From: Deferrisomatales bacterium
Lineage (GTDB): Bacteria > Desulfobacterota > Deferrisomatia > Deferrisomatales > JARGFW01
Direction: 5' to 3'
NCBI GenBank assembly: GCA_029211085.1
Contig: JARGFW010000029.1
Span: forward strand, 1-34,715
Length of the DNA stretch: 34,715 nt
The position numbers and the translations under genes are program-made. Within the stretch, counting starts at the first letter, position 1; the number at the start of each line of letters is the position of its first letter. Shown piece by piece: positions 8,342 through 18,140 of this stretch. The notes beneath the pieces were generated by a model. It was not told where the DNA came from and made no database searches. It was given only the letters and a program-made list of their open reading frames with translations.

Positions 8342-10447
8342 CTAGCCCTCGCTTCCCTGCGCCGGTAGGCAGGCCTTGCGGGACAGTTTGATGCGGCCGT
8401 TGGCCTCGACCCGCAGCACTTTCACCGGCAACTCGTCGCCTTCTTTGAGGAAGTCGGTGACGGCGTTGACCCGGTTGTGGTCGATCTCGCTGATGTGCAG
8501 CAACCCGTCGGTGCCTGGGAAGATCTCCACGAACGCGCCGAAGTCCATGATGCGACGTACGATGCCCTGGTAGATCTTGCCTTCCTCGGCTTCCTGGGTG
8601 AGGTCGCGGACCATCTGAATCGCCTGCTTGGTCTGCGCTTCGTTGGTGCTGGCGATGCGGACGGAACCGTCGTCCTCGATGTCCACGGCGCAGCCGGTGA
8701 CCGCGATGATGTTGCGGATGTTCTTGCCGCCGGGTCCGATCACGTCCTTGATCTTCTCGGTGTTGACGTGGATCACGGTGATGCGCGGGGCGTGGGGCGA
8801 GAGTTCTGCGCGGGGCTTGTCGATGGCCTTGTCCATGCAGTCCAGGATGTGCAGACGCCCCTTGCGGGCCTGTTCCAGGGCCTGGGCCATGATCTCCGGG
8901 GTGATGCCGGCGACCTTGATGTCCATCTGCAGAGCGGTGATGCCGTCTCGGGTGCCGGCCACCTTGAAGTCCATGTCGCCCAGGTGGTCTTCGTCGCCGA
9001 GGATGTCGCTGAGCACCGCGTACTTGTCGCCCTCGAGGATCAGCCCCATGGCGATGCCGGCCACCGCGGCCTTGGTGGGCACGCCGGCGTCCATCAGGCC
9101 CAGGCTGCCGCCACACACGGAGGCCATGGAGGAGGAGCCGTTGCTCTCGGTGACCTCGGAAACCACCCGCAGGGTGTAGGGGAAATCGTCGTGGTCCGGC
9201 AGCACCGGCAGCAGGGCCCGCTCGGCCAGGGCGCCATGGCCGATTTCGCGGCGGCTGGCGCCGCGCAGGAAACGGGCTTCGCCCACGGAGTACGGCGGGA
9301 AGTTGTAATGCAGCATGAACTTCTTGTAGTAGGAACCCTCGATGGCGTCGATCAGCTGCTCGTCGCGGGAGGTGCCCAGGGTGGGGACCACCATGGCCTG
9401 GGTCTCACCGCGGGTGAACAGGGCCGAGCCGTGGGTGCGGGGCAGTACCCCCACCTGACAGTCGATGGCGCGGATGTCCTCCAGACCGCGGCCGTCGATG
9501 CGCTTGCGCTGGCCGAGGATCATGGCGCGCACGTACTTCTTGGCCTCGGCCTCGAACGCGGCCTTGTACTCCTTGGCACGCAGCTTCTCCTCTTCGCTGA
9601 GGCTCGCGACCAGCTGGCTCTTGGCCTCGCCGAGGGCCTGGTAACGCTCCTTCTTGCCGGTCAGGGCGTAGGCTGCGGCGCCGTGCTCGGCGAAGAACGC
9701 GGCGGCCTTCTCGACCACGGCGGCGTCCTTGGTCACCGCCGCCACCGGGCGCTTGGGTTTGCCCACCAGTTCCACCAGCTGCTCCTGGAGCCCGATGACC
9801 TTGCGGATCTCCTCGTGGCCCAGTTCCAGGGCCTTGAGCATCTGCGCCTCGCTGAGCATGTGGCTGCCGCTCTCCACCATCATCACGGCGTCCTTGGAGC
9901 CGGCCATGACCAGGTTGAGTTTGCTGTCCACCAACTGGGCCAGGGTGGGGTTGACCACGTACTCGCCGTCCACGAAACCCATGCGCACGCCGGCGATGGG
10001 TCCCAGGAACGGGATGTCGGAGATGCACAGGGCTGCCGAGGTGCCGATCATGCCGACGATGTCGGGGCTGTTCTCGCAGTCGTGACTGATCACCGTGGCG
10101 ATGATCTGGGTTTCGCACTGGAACGATTTGGGGAACAGGGGCCGGATGGGGCGGTCGATCAGTCGGCAGGTAAGGGTGTCGGCGTCGGGCGGCCGGCCCT
10201 CGCGCTTGAAGAACCCGCCGGGGATCTTGCCGGCGGCGTAGGTCTTGGTCTCGAAGTTGACGGTGAGGGGGAAGAAATCGATTCCCTCTCGGGCTTCGGC
10301 GTTGGCCACGGCGGTGACCAGCACCACGGTCTCCCCGTAGGTGGCCAGTACCGCGCCGTGGGCCTGGCGCGCCACACGTCCGGTCTCGAGGACGAGGAGC
10401 TTGCCCCCCACCTCTAGTTCTACTCTCTTGGTATCGAACAAATTCAC
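8342..10447 (-). CDS. pnp: Polyribonucleotide nucleotidyltransferase (PNPase)
   Basis: This 701-residue protein has the full PNPase layout: RNase PH domain 1 (about 10-145), a helical linker, RNase PH domain 2 (about 325-545), a KH domain with GPGG at about 570, and an S1 domain (GKIYQGIVRRIMDFGAFVEI) at about 620-690. It degrades RNA 3' to 5' using phosphate and can add tails. The second core has FPPYSVGEARFLRGASRREI and the conserved DILGDEDHLGDMDFKVAGT, where the aspartates hold the catalytic metal. The start is GTG at 10447 with AGGG and GGAG upstream, giving the N-terminus MNLFDTKRVELEVGG expected for the family. It follows rpsO as in most bacteria. Confidence 0.98.
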   Translation of the reverse strand: MNLFDTKRVELEVGGKLLVLETGRVARQAHGAVLATYGETVVLVTAVANAEAREGIDFFPLTVNFETKTYAAGKIPGGFFKREGRPPDADTLTCRLIDRPIRPLFPKSFQCETQIIATVISHDCENSPDIVGMIGTSAALCISDIPFLGPIAGVRMGFVDGEYVVNPTLAQLVDSKLNLVMAGSKDAVMMVESGSHMLSEAQMLKALELGHEEIRKVIGLQEQLVELVGKPKRPVAAVTKDAAVVEKAAAFFAEHGAAAYALTGKKERYQALGEAKSQLVASLSEEEKLRAKEYKAAFEAEAKKYVRAMILGQRKRIDGRGLEDIRAIDCQVGVLPRTHGSALFTRGETQAMVVPTLGTSRDEQLIDAIEGSYYKKFMLHYNFPPYSVGEARFLRGASRREIGHGALAERALLPVLPDHDDFPYTLRVVSEVTESNGSSSMASVCGGSLGLMDAGVPTKAAVAGIAMGLILEGDKYAVLSDILGDEDHLGDMDFKVAGTRDGITALQMDIKVAGITPEIMAQALEQARKGRLHILDCMDKAIDKPRAELSPHAPRITVIHVNTEKIKDVIGPGGKNIRNIIAVTGCAVDIEDDGSVRIASTNEAQTKQAIQMVRDLTQEAEEGKIYQGIVRRIMDFGAFVEIFPGTDGLLHISEIDHNRVNAVTDFLKEGDELPVKVLRVEANGRIKLSRKACLPAQGSEG

Positions 10448-10522
10448 TTCTCCATTTCCCTGCGTGCCCGTGCGGGCGTGGGTGGCGGCCCGATTGCCGC
10501 CACGATCTATGGGTACTGCAGT

Positions 10523-10792
10523 CTATTTGCGGATGCCGAGGCGTTCGATCAGGGTGCGGTAGCGCTCCACGTTCTTCTTCTTCAGGTAGTCGAGTAGCCG
10601 ACGGCGCTGGCCCACCAGCTTGAGCAGGCCGCGGCGGGAGGAGTGGTCCTTCTTGTGGGTCTTGAAGTGCTCGGTGAGGTACACGATGCGCTCGCTGAGC
10701 AGGGCGATCTGGACCTCGGGGGACCCGGTGTCGTCGTCGTGGGTTCGAAACTCGTCGATCACTTCCTGCTTCTTCTCGGGGGTCATGACCAT
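10523..10792 (-). CDS. rpsO: 30S ribosomal protein S15
   Basis: This 89-residue protein has normal S15 length. Signature segments are [16 protein letters not shown] (24-39), the [19 protein letters not shown] loop that contacts 16S rRNA helix 22, and [12 protein letters not shown] at the end. Two ATGs lie two codons apart; the first (10792) has AGGAGG at 10 bases and is preferred. The 182-bp leader before it includes a GGGAG/CTCCC stem (about 10838-10856). S15 represses its own mRNA in other bacteria, but the leader structures differ between groups, so control here is only a possibility. Confidence 0.98.
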   Translation of the reverse strand: MVMTPEKKQEVIDEFRTHDDDTGSPEVQIALLSERIVYLTEHFKTHKKDHSSRRGLLKLVGQRRRLLDYLKKKNVERYRTLIERLGIRK

Positions 10793-10974
10793 TTTTCTCT
10801 ATCCTCCTGTGCTCTTTCTTGCGTGGGTGACGCCGGGCCGGGAGCGATTCTCCCGCGCCATGTCGGCGTTTCAAGGATCTGACTTTCTAACACAGATGCA
10901 CGGGGGCGTAAAGGCTGCCGCCCGCCAACCCGAGCCCCGGCGACCGCACACACCTCCTGGCGAACGCCGATCTG

Positions 10975-11919
10975 CTAGGCGCAATCGCCCGGTTGGTCCC
11001 CTGCAGGCCGCAGAATCTTGTGCGGGCGCAGGAACGCCCCGTCTCCCTGGCCGATGCCCAGCAGGGCGCCGTCGGGGGTGAAGACGGCGCGGACGCCCTC
11101 GTCCTCCCCCGTGGGGCAGGGCACCGCCATGCCCCGGGCCAGTGCCGCGGCCGCCTCGGTCTCCACGGTGACCCGCGGCAGGTCGGCCACCATCGCCTCC
11201 GCTGGCAGCAGCGCGGCCTTGGCCGCTTGGGGATCCTCCTGCACCTGGGACAGGGTCACGGCCAGGTCCAGCCCGAACGTGCCGGAGCGGGTGCGGCGCA
11301 ACTGCCACAGGGTTCCGGCGCTGCCCAGGGCCTCACCCAGGTCCCGCGCCAGGGCGCGCACGTAGGTGCCCTTGGAACACACCACGTCCACGGTGAGGTC
11401 CGGCGTCTGCCACGCCACCAGGTCCAGGCGGTGCACGGTGACGTCGCGCACCGGCGCTTCCACGGCTTCCCCCCGGCGGGCTTTCTGGTACAGCCGTTGG
11501 CCGCCTCGTTTGATCGCCGAGAACACCGGGGCGGTCTGGCGCTGGGGGCCGCGAAAGCGGGCCAGCACCTGTTCCAGTGCCCCGCCTTCCGGCTCCGGAA
11601 CCGGCAGGGTTTCCACAACGTCGCCCTCCCGGTCGAGGGTTTCGGTTCGCACCCCCAGGCGGATCTCCGCCCGGTAGGCCTTGTCTTGCAGGGTCAGGTA
11701 CTCGAGCAAGCGGGTGGCTCGACCCACCGCCACCAGCAGTACACCGGTAGCCAGGGGATCCAGGGTGCCGGCGTGGCCGGCACGCTTCACCCCCAGGGCC
11801 CGGCGCACCCGCTGCACCGCGCTGTGGGAGGTGAGCCCCTCCGGTTTGTCGAGCACCAGCAGGCCTGACAGCGCGGTGTCTTCAGCCGGCCTTGCGCTGG
11901 CCGAGCAGCTCTCGGTCAA
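10975..11919 (-). CDS. truB: tRNA pseudouridine(55) synthase
   Basis: This 314-residue TruB makes pseudouridine 55 in the T-loop of tRNAs. GLLVLDKPEGLTSH opens the fold at 19-32. The catalytic aspartate is Asp54 in GHAGTLDPLATG. KAYRAEIRLG, CSKGTYVRALARDLG and the RTRSGTFGL segment are all conserved, and a C-terminal extension (about 245-314) fits a PUA-like domain. The only usable start is TTG at 11919, which overlaps the end of nrnA by 38 bases with GGAAGAGG ahead of it; the first 16 residues are non-conserved, so translation may begin slightly later. Confidence 0.96.
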   Translation of the reverse strand: MTESCSASARPAEDTALSGLLVLDKPEGLTSHSAVQRVRRALGVKRAGHAGTLDPLATGVLLVAVGRATRLLEYLTLQDKAYRAEIRLGVRTETLDREGDVVETLPVPEPEGGALEQVLARFRGPQRQTAPVFSAIKRGGQRLYQKARRGEAVEAPVRDVTVHRLDLVAWQTPDLTVDVVCSKGTYVRALARDLGEALGSAGTLWQLRRTRSGTFGLDLAVTLSQVQEDPQAAKAALLPAEAMVADLPRVTVETEAAAALARGMAVPCPTGEDEGVRAVFTPDGALLGIGQGDGAFLRPHKILRPAGDQPGDCA

Positions 11920-12883
11920 GGGCCTCTTCCACGTGCGCGAATAGTTCGTGCCGAAGTGTTTCTGGTGCCCCTTCCAGCGTGGCTCCGGCGGCGTTGTGGT
12001 GTCCGCCGCCGCCGTAGAGCCGGGCGATGGCCGACACGTCTACCCGCCCCTTGGAGCGCAGCGCCACCCGGTAGCGCCCGGGGGCCTCTTCGCGCAGCAG
12101 CAGGCCAACTTCCACCCCACAGAGGGAGCGGGCGTGGTTGACGAACCCCTCCACGTCCTCCACCCCGGTGTGGGTGCGGCGGAACATCTCCCGGGTGACC
12201 AGGGCTGCTGCCGCCTTGTCCCGGGGCGAGAGCTCCAGGGTCTCGAGCACCAGACTCAGCAGTCGCAACCGACCGATGGGCTGCTGGTCGAAGACCATCT
12301 GTGCCACCCAGGACGGGTCCACCCCCTTGGCCAGCATCTCCGCGGCGCTCTGGAACGCCCGAGCGCTGGTGTTGGAGAAGCGGAAACACCCCGTGTCCGT
12401 GAGAATGCCGGTGTAGATGGCGGTGGCCGCAGCGTAGCCGATGGGGGTCGGCAGGGACTGGAGCACCTGATACACCAGTTCCGCGGTGGCACAGGCCCCG
12501 GGGTCCACCCAATTGGCCGTTCCGAACAGGGGGTTGCCCGGGTGGTGGTCGATGTTGACCAGGGCGCGGCCGGCGTGGAGCGCCTCCGGGGACAGTCCGG
12601 TGCGGTCGATCGCTCCGCAGTCCAGCAGCACCACGGTGTCACAGCCGTGATCGGCGTTGGCGGCAGGCTGGACCTGCTCGGCCAGGGGCAGCCAGGCCAA
12701 GTTCATCGGCACCCCGTCGCCGCTGGCGATCACGCAGCTCTTGCCCAGTTCCGCCAACCCGGCGGCCAGGGCCAGACAGGAGCCGACCGCGTCGCCGTCG
12801 GGGTTGCGGTGGGAGGTGATCAGGAACCGCTCCCCTTCCAGCAGCGCCCGGCGCACCCCGGGGAGACTATTCCTCGGGGTCAA
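11882..12883 (-). CDS. nrnA: DHH-DHHA1 phosphoesterase, NanoRNase/pAp phosphatase type
   Basis: This 333-residue protein has the DHH fold: HRNPDGDAVGS at 25-35 (motif I), LLDCG at 86-90 (motif II), the name-giving DHH at 112-114, and the C-terminal DHHA1 part with GGGGHHNAAGA. Metal ligands are intact. Family members degrade very short RNAs and remove the 3' phosphate of pAp. The position between rbfA and truB is the usual one in deltaproteobacteria and Firmicutes. The assigned start is TTG at 12883, overlapping rbfA by 17 bases. A GTG eight codons later (just past the rbfA stop) is equally possible; neither has a strong ribosome site. Confidence 0.92.
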   Translation of the reverse strand: MTPRNSLPGVRRALLEGERFLITSHRNPDGDAVGSCLALAAGLAELGKSCVIASGDGVPMNLAWLPLAEQVQPAANADHGCDTVVLLDCGAIDRTGLSPEALHAGRALVNIDHHPGNPLFGTANWVDPGACATAELVYQVLQSLPTPIGYAAATAIYTGILTDTGCFRFSNTSARAFQSAAEMLAKGVDPSWVAQMVFDQQPIGRLRLLSLVLETLELSPRDKAAAALVTREMFRRTHTGVEDVEGFVNHARSLCGVEVGLLLREEAPGRYRVALRSKGRVDVSAIARLYGGGGHHNAAGATLEGAPETLRHELFAHVEEALDRELLGQRKAG

Positions 12884-13223
12884 GGTGCAGACTCTCGATG
12901 ACGTCTTGCACCCGGAAACCGCGTTCCAGGGAGTCGTCGTGGTGGAACCGTAGTTCGGGAACGGCCTTCAGCTCCAGGGTGCGGGCCAGTTCCCGGCGGA
13001 TGAAGCCTTGGGCGCTGTCGAGCCCCCGGCGGGTGTTCTCGGGGTCGGCCTGTGGGTCCATGCAACTGAAGAACACCTTGGCCACCCGGAGATCTCGGGA
13101 AACGTCCACCCCGGTGAGGGTGACCAGGGCAACCCGTGGATCCTTCACCTGGCGTTGCAGGATGGCGGCGGCTTCGTGGAGGATCAGATCCCCCAGGCGT
13201 TGACTGCGTCGGGTTTCGTTCAT
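12867..13223 (-). CDS. rbfA: Ribosome-binding factor A
   Basis: This is a 118-residue, normal-length RbfA, a KH-like protein that helps mature the 30S subunit (16S 5' end) and matters most in the cold. It begins MNETRRSQRLGDLILHEAA and shows VKDPRVALVTLTGVDVSRDL, AKVFFS and the closing VPELRFHHDDSLERG segment. The ATG start lacks a strong Shine-Dalgarno. It overlaps the start of nrnA and follows the DUF503 gene. Confidence 0.96.
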   Translation of the reverse strand: MNETRRSQRLGDLILHEAAAILQRQVKDPRVALVTLTGVDVSRDLRVAKVFFSCMDPQADPENTRRGLDSAQGFIRRELARTLELKAVPELRFHHDDSLERGFRVQDVIESLHLDPEE

Positions 13224-13274
13224 GGGATCAGGGCGTTTCCGGTGGCCGGGGGGAATATCCGGCCGACGTGGCGT

Positions 13275-13562
13275 TCAGAGGTGGAGGATCTCCAGGTCGG
13301 TGCGGACGATCTCTGCGAGGTGCAAGTTTTCGATGAAGTCGAGGGCCTTGTCGAGAATCGAGTTGGCGACCCGGGCGTCGCCGCTGACCACGGCGAGGCC
13401 GATGGTCGCCTGCTGATGTTGGTCCTGGTGGTCGACCTCGGCGGCGCTGACCGGGAACTGGTGGCGGGTGCGCTCCAGGATCCGCCGCAGAATGCTCCGC
13501 TTCTCCTTGAGGCTGTGCACGCCGTGCAGATACAGCTCTAGGGTTGCCGCGCCGATCACCAC
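13275..13562 (-). CDS. DUF503 (YlxP-like) protein
   Basis: This is a 95-residue protein with the DUF503 pattern: a first strand ATLELYLHG, then SLKEKRSILRRILERTRHQF, AVVSGDARVANSILDKALDFI, and a final strand. The fold is ferredoxin-like and the place between infB and rbfA is the family's typical one. A role in ribosome assembly has been proposed from such neighbourhoods but is not settled. Two GTG codons stand at the start; the outer one (13562) is used here with no visible Shine-Dalgarno, which fits coupling to infB 45 bases upstream. Confidence 0.92.
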   Translation of the reverse strand: MVIGAATLELYLHGVHSLKEKRSILRRILERTRHQFPVSAAEVDHQDQHQQATIGLAVVSGDARVANSILDKALDFIENLHLAEIVRTDLEILHL

Positions 13563-13607
13563 AGGTGGTCTTGTCTCTGTAATGGAGCGGGCCCCTGCTG
13601 CGGCCCG

Positions 13608-16040
13608 CTACAGGGTGCGTTTGATCTCTTCGAGGACGAAGAATTCCAGGGTGTCGCCTTCCTTGATGTCATTGTAGTTGACGATGGAGAGGCCGCATTC
13701 AAACCCTTCGCGGACCTCCTTGGCGTCGTCCTTGAAGCGCTTGAGGCTGTCCAACTCGCCGGTGAAGACCACCACGCTGTCGCGCAGCAGCCGCACCCGG
13801 GCGTTGCGCTGCACCACCCCCTGGGTGACGTAACAGCCGGCGATGGTGCCCACCTTGGGTGCCTTGAAGATCTGCCGCACCTCGGCGTGGCCGATGGTCT
13901 TCTCCTGGATGGTCGGCGTCAGCAGCCCCTCGAGGGCTCTCTTGACGTCGTCGGAGGCGTCATAGATGACGTTGTAGAGGCGGATGTCCACCCCCACCCC
14001 GCTGGCCAGGGCTGCGGCCTTGGCCTCCGGCCGCACGTTGAAGCCGATGATGATGGCGTTGGACGCGGTGGCCAGGTTGACGTCGTTCTCGGTGATGCCG
14101 CCCACCGCGCCGTGGATGATCTTGACCTTGACCTCGTCGTTGGAGAGCTTCTCCAGGGACTGGCCGAGGGCCTCCATGGAGCCGTGCACGTCGGCCTTGA
14201 TGATGATCGGCAGATCCTTGACCGCGCCCTCGGCCAGGTGCTCGTGGAAGTCGGCCAGGGTGACCTTGCGGGTCTTGGACATGTCCTCCGCCCGGATCTT
14301 CTCGGTGCGGCGGCCGGCGATGTCCTTGGCGACGCGCTCGTTTTCCACGGTGACGAACGGCTGGCCGGCGATCGGTACGCCGCTCAGGCCGGTAACCTCC
14401 ACCGGAGTACTCGGGCCGACCTCCTTGATGCGCTTGCCCTGGTCGTTGATCAGCGCGCGCACCCGGCCGTAGTGCTGCCCGACCAGGGCGATATCGCCGA
14501 CCTTCAGGGTACCCTCCTGCACCAGCACCGTGGCCATCACGCCGCGGCCGCGGTCCACCCGGGCCTCCACCACCGTGCCCTGGGCGGGTTTGTTGGGGTT
14601 GGCCTTCAGTTCCAAGATCTCCGCCTGCAGCGCGATCATCTCCAACAGGGTGTCGACACCGTCGCCGGTCTTGGCGGAGAGGGGCACGCAGATGACGTCG
14701 CCTCCCCAGCCCTCCGGGGCCAGCTCATGCTCGGTGAGCTCGCGCTTGACCCGGTCGGGGTTGGCGTCGGCCAGGTCCATCTTGTTGATCGCCACGATGA
14801 TCGGCACGCCCGCAGCCTTGGAATGGGCTATGGCTTCCACGGTCTGGGGCATGATGCCGTCGTTGGCGGCCACCACCAGCACGGTGATGTCGGTGACCTG
14901 CGCCCCGCGGGCGCGCAGGGCGGTGAACGCTTCGTGACCCGGGGTGTCGAGGAACACCAGGCGGCCGCGGGAGGTCTCCACCTCGTAGGCGCCGATGTGC
15001 TGCGTGATGCCGCCGGCCTCGCCGGCTGCCACCCGGGTCTCGCGGATGCGGTCCAGCAGGGAGGTCTTGCCGTGGTCCACGTGGCCCATGACGGTGATTA
15101 CCGGCGAGCGGGGCACGAGATCCTCGGCCTTGTCTTCGTCTTGGGCCAGCATCTCCTCCTCGCCCATGACGATGTTCTCCACCTCGTACTCGAACTCGGC
15201 GGCCACCAGGGCTGCGGTATCGGCGTCGATGGTCTGGTTGATGGTGACCAGCACGCCGAGACCCATCAACTGCTTGATCAGTTCGGTGGCCTTGACGCCG
15301 ATGCGCTGGGACAGCTCGGAGACGGTGATCACCTCGTTGACGCGGATCTTGCGCTTGGAGGCCTTGGGCACCGTGATCTGGGTCTGCTGCATGGTGCGCC
15401 GGGGACCGGTCTCGACCTCGGGGCGGCGGCCCTTCTTGCGGCCCTTGGCTTTCTTGTCCACGCGCCGCGCTTCGCGTTCCTTCTTGGTCATGTGATAGGT
15501 GGACGGCGCCGGAGCGGCGCGCTCCTCCACCGGCGGATGGATGAAGCGCACCACCTTGAGACCGAACTCCTCTTTCGGTTCGGCTTCGTCAGCAGCCGGT
15601 GCCGCCTCTGCGGGTTCGACCACCGGGGCGTCCTCCGCGGCGCCATCCGCAGCAGGCGACTCAGGGATCTCCTCGACCTCCTCCGAAGGGGCCACGGCCT
15701 CGACGGTCATCGCTTCGACCTCGGTGGGTTCCTGCGCCGGCTCTTCGGCCGCGACTTCGGCCGGTTCCCCGTCCGGAATCTCTTCCACCGGTTCCTCGAC
15801 GGCCTCGGTGTCGGCTTTCTTGCGTCGCCGCACCACCGTGCGGGGCTTGGCCGGGGCCGCAGGCGCGGCGGCTGGTGTAGGGGCCCCCCCCAGGGTGGCG
15901 ATGGCTTTGCCCAGTTCGGCTTCGTCCACCGGGCTGAGGTGGCTCCTCACCTTGACGCCGACCTGTACCAGCGCCGCCAGCAGGTCCTGGACTTCGTAGC
16001 CGTACTCTTTCGCCGCTTCGAAAACTCGAACTCTCGCCAT
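13608..16040 (-). CDS. infB: Translation initiation factor IF-2
   Basis: This is an 810-residue IF-2, the GTPase that brings initiator tRNA to the 30S subunit. An IF2_N domain is at 1-50, followed by a long Ala/Pro/Glu-rich linker (about 55-200) and a second IF2_N-type segment (about 222-275). The G domain has GHVDHGKT at about 318, DTPGHEAF at about 364 and NKMDL at about 417. Domain II and the C-terminal IF2 domains follow to the end ([20 protein letters not shown]). All GTP motifs are intact. The ATG at 16040 has only a weak GGGA upstream. It lies 56 bases after nusA. Confidence 0.98.
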   Translation of the reverse strand: MARVRVFEAAKEYGYEVQDLLAALVQVGVKVRSHLSPVDEAELGKAIATLGGAPTPAAAPAAPAKPRTVVRRRKKADTEAVEEPVEEIPDGEPAEVAAEEPAQEPTEVEAMTVEAVAPSEEVEEIPESPAADGAAEDAPVVEPAEAAPAADEAEPKEEFGLKVVRFIHPPVEERAAPAPSTYHMTKKEREARRVDKKAKGRKKGRRPEVETGPRRTMQQTQITVPKASKRKIRVNEVITVSELSQRIGVKATELIKQLMGLGVLVTINQTIDADTAALVAAEFEYEVENIVMGEEEMLAQDEDKAEDLVPRSPVITVMGHVDHGKTSLLDRIRETRVAAGEAGGITQHIGAYEVETSRGRLVFLDTPGHEAFTALRARGAQVTDITVLVVAANDGIMPQTVEAIAHSKAAGVPIIVAINKMDLADANPDRVKRELTEHELAPEGWGGDVICVPLSAKTGDGVDTLLEMIALQAEILELKANPNKPAQGTVVEARVDRGRGVMATVLVQEGTLKVGDIALVGQHYGRVRALINDQGKRIKEVGPSTPVEVTGLSGVPIAGQPFVTVENERVAKDIAGRRTEKIRAEDMSKTRKVTLADFHEHLAEGAVKDLPIIIKADVHGSMEALGQSLEKLSNDEVKVKIIHGAVGGITENDVNLATASNAIIIGFNVRPEAKAAALASGVGVDIRLYNVIYDASDDVKRALEGLLTPTIQEKTIGHAEVRQIFKAPKVGTIAGCYVTQGVVQRNARVRLLRDSVVVFTGELDSLKRFKDDAKEVREGFECGLSIVNYNDIKEGDTLEFFVLEEIKRTL

Positions 16041-16096
16041 TCCCGTCGTTCCCGCCGTGAGTCGGTGTGTGCGGAATCAGACCTGTGCTGCGGGTC

Positions 16097-17584
16097 TTAG
16101 GACGCAGCCTCGTCGTCCGCCTTTGTAATCGTTTCGTCCGCTTCGCCCGTGGCCTGCCGTTGCTGCCGAACGGTTTGGTCGACCCCGGCCACCGCGACAT
16201 CGCCGGCGCTGTCCTCGGCCCCACCCTTTGCCGCTGTTGCCGTGCTGCCGTCTGCACCGTCTTCTGTCGCTGCCGCGCCACCTTCGGCGCCGTCCTCGGC
16301 CTCGATTGCCTCATCGTCTTCCGGCGAGCCATCCCCGCCGGTGGCGGCAATGACCGCGGCCTCGAACGCTTCCTTGGCCGCCTGGCACAGGATCTCGGCC
16401 TCTTCCGTGCCAATCTCCAGGGCCTCGGCCAGCACCGCGGGGGCGACCTCGGAAAGGGCCTCCATGGAGTGGAGGCCGGCCCGGGTGAGCTTCGCCACCT
16501 GGAACGGGTCGATCCCCGGCAGGTCGAGCATCTTGCTGCGCTCGGCCTCGCGGCGAGCGCTCTCCTCTTCACTGATGATGTCCAGCCGCCAGCCCATGAG
16601 CTTGGCGGCCAGCTTCACGTTCTGCCCGCGGCGGCCGATCGCCAGGCTGAGCTGGTCCTCGGCGACGATCACGGTCATCACATGTTGCTCCTCGTCCATC
16701 AGTACCCGGGAGATCTGCGCCGGGGACAGGGCATTGGAAGCGTAGATCGCGGCCTCCTCGTCCCACACCACGATGTCGACGCGCTCGCCCTTGAGTTCCT
16801 GCACTACCCCGCGCACCCGACTGCCGCGCATACCTACACAGGCGCCGACCGGGTCCACATCGGGGTCCCGCGAGAATACCGCAATCTTGGCCCGATCCCC
16901 CGGTTCCCGGGTGCAGGCTTTGATCTCGACGATGCCTTCGCGCAGTTCCGGTACCTCGATGTGGAACAGCTTGACGACGAAGTCGGGGTGGGTGCGCGAC
17001 AGGATCAGTTGGGGGCCGCGGGTCTCCTTCTGTACCTTCAGGAGCAGGGCGCGGATGCGGTCTCCCTGGCGGTAGTTCTCGCTGCGGATCTGTTCGCTGT
17101 TGGGCAGCACCGCGTCGGTGCGGCCCAGGTTGACCACCAGGTCGCCCTTCTCCGCCCGTTGCACGATGCCGTTGATGATCTCGCCGCGGCGGTCGATGAA
17201 CTCGCTGTAGATGAGGTCGCGTTCGGCCTCGCGCACCTTCTGGATGATCACCTGCTTGGCCACCTGGGCGATGATGCGGCTGAGATCCCCCAGGTCCACC
17301 GGGGTGCCCAGTTCGTCGCCGAGCTCGGCCTCGGGGTCGTACTTCTCCCGTGCCTCCTCCAGGCCCACCTCGGTGTAGGAGTCTTCCACCTCCTCCACCA
17401 CGGTCATGTACTCGAAGATGTTGATGCGGCCAGTTGCCTCGTCGAACTGGGCCTCCAAGTTACGGCTGCCCAGTTTCTTGCGTGCGGCGGTGGCCATGGC
17501 CTGCTCCAGGGCGTCGATGAGGATCTCCCTGTCGATGCCCTTCTCGCGGACCACTTGGTCGATTACCCGATTCAGATCTGTCAT
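16097..17584 (-). CDS. nusA: Transcription termination/antitermination factor NusA
   Basis: This 495-residue protein binds RNA polymerase and modulates pausing, termination and antitermination. The N-terminal domain is at 1-125 (DREILIDALEQAMATAARKK), an S1 domain at about 130-195, and KH domains with GACVGMRGSRVRGVVQEL and the IGRRGQNVKLA motif. One helical repeat around 350-410 (LPGIDPFQVAKLTRAGL) follows. The last ~75 residues are Ala/Gly/Asp/Glu-rich low complexity, an unusual addition. The ATG at 17584 has AGGAAC before it; the frame is open further upstream but that part is not NusA. It follows rimP. Confidence 0.97.
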   Translation of the reverse strand: MTDLNRVIDQVVREKGIDREILIDALEQAMATAARKKLGSRNLEAQFDEATGRINIFEYMTVVEEVEDSYTEVGLEEAREKYDPEAELGDELGTPVDLGDLSRIIAQVAKQVIIQKVREAERDLIYSEFIDRRGEIINGIVQRAEKGDLVVNLGRTDAVLPNSEQIRSENYRQGDRIRALLLKVQKETRGPQLILSRTHPDFVVKLFHIEVPELREGIVEIKACTREPGDRAKIAVFSRDPDVDPVGACVGMRGSRVRGVVQELKGERVDIVVWDEEAAIYASNALSPAQISRVLMDEEQHVMTVIVAEDQLSLAIGRRGQNVKLAAKLMGWRLDIISEEESARREAERSKMLDLPGIDPFQVAKLTRAGLHSMEALSEVAPAVLAEALEIGTEEAEILCQAAKEAFEAAVIAATGGDGSPEDDEAIEAEDGAEGGAAATEDGADGSTATAAKGGAEDSAGDVAVAGVDQTVRQQRQATGEADETITKADDEAAS

Positions 17585-17654
17585 TCTCTGTTCCTGGTCT
17601 GGCTCGTGAGGGATGCCATCGTCCCTCGAACGGTTGTTCGTCACCCGCGGCCGG

Positions 17655-18131
17655 CTAAAACGGCAGTTTTGGATCCAGGTGGGCTGCGCGCACCAAGTCC
17701 AGCGGAACCGTGTAGCTGCGCCCGGTTTCCGCATCATCTACCTTGAGGTTGCCCTCGTCGTCCATCCCGCGATTGACGCCGCGGAAGGTCTTGCGCCCCT
17801 CCACCGTCTCGCGGGTCCCTACCACCACTTGCTGGTCGCGGAAGCGCTCGAAATCTTCGGCCCTTCGCAGGGGGCGCTGCACCCCGGGGGAGGACACCTC
17901 CATCACGTACGCCCCGGGGATGGGGTCGGCGACCTCCAGGTGCGGACTCATCTCGCGGCTGAGGCGCGTACACTCGTCCAGGGTGATGCCACCCGGGCGG
18001 TCGAACAGCAGCCGGAGCACCCGGCGGCCACGGTCGGACTGCAGTTGCACGTCCACCAATTCGTAGCCGAGATCTTCCGCCACGGGCCGCAACAGGTCTT
18101 CCACGGAACGGAGAATCTCAGGTCGTGTCAT
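17655..18131 (-). CDS. rimP: Ribosome maturation factor RimP
   Basis: This 158-residue protein is a normal-length RimP, needed for 30S assembly. It has the N-terminal alpha/beta domain (LLRPVAEDLGYELVDVQLQ), then LTLDECTRLSREMSP-like helix sequence, the signature YVMEVSSPGVQRPLRR, and a C-terminal SH3-like barrel. I use the ATG at 18131 (MTRPEILRSVEDL); the frame opens 23 codons earlier but those residues cover the hairpin at 18145-18164, so they are leader. No strong Shine-Dalgarno is visible. It is the first gene of the nusA-infB block. Confidence 0.95.
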   Translation of the reverse strand: MTRPEILRSVEDLLRPVAEDLGYELVDVQLQSDRGRRVLRLLFDRPGGITLDECTRLSREMSPHLEVADPIPGAYVMEVSSPGVQRPLRRAEDFERFRDQQVVVGTRETVEGRKTFRGVNRGMDDEGNLKVDDAETGRSYTVPLDLVRAAHLDPKLPF

Positions 18132-18140
18132 CGCCAAACG

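Noticed and set aside
8477-10417. Long open plus-strand frame opposite pnp (646 codons)
   Set aside because: It is the antisense of a certain PNPase gene; its His/Gly/Val-rich translation is the mirror of GC-rich codon use.
13887-16100. Long open plus-strand frame opposite infB (737 codons)
   Set aside because: It is antisense to a full IF-2 with all GTP motifs; no ribosome site and no domain.
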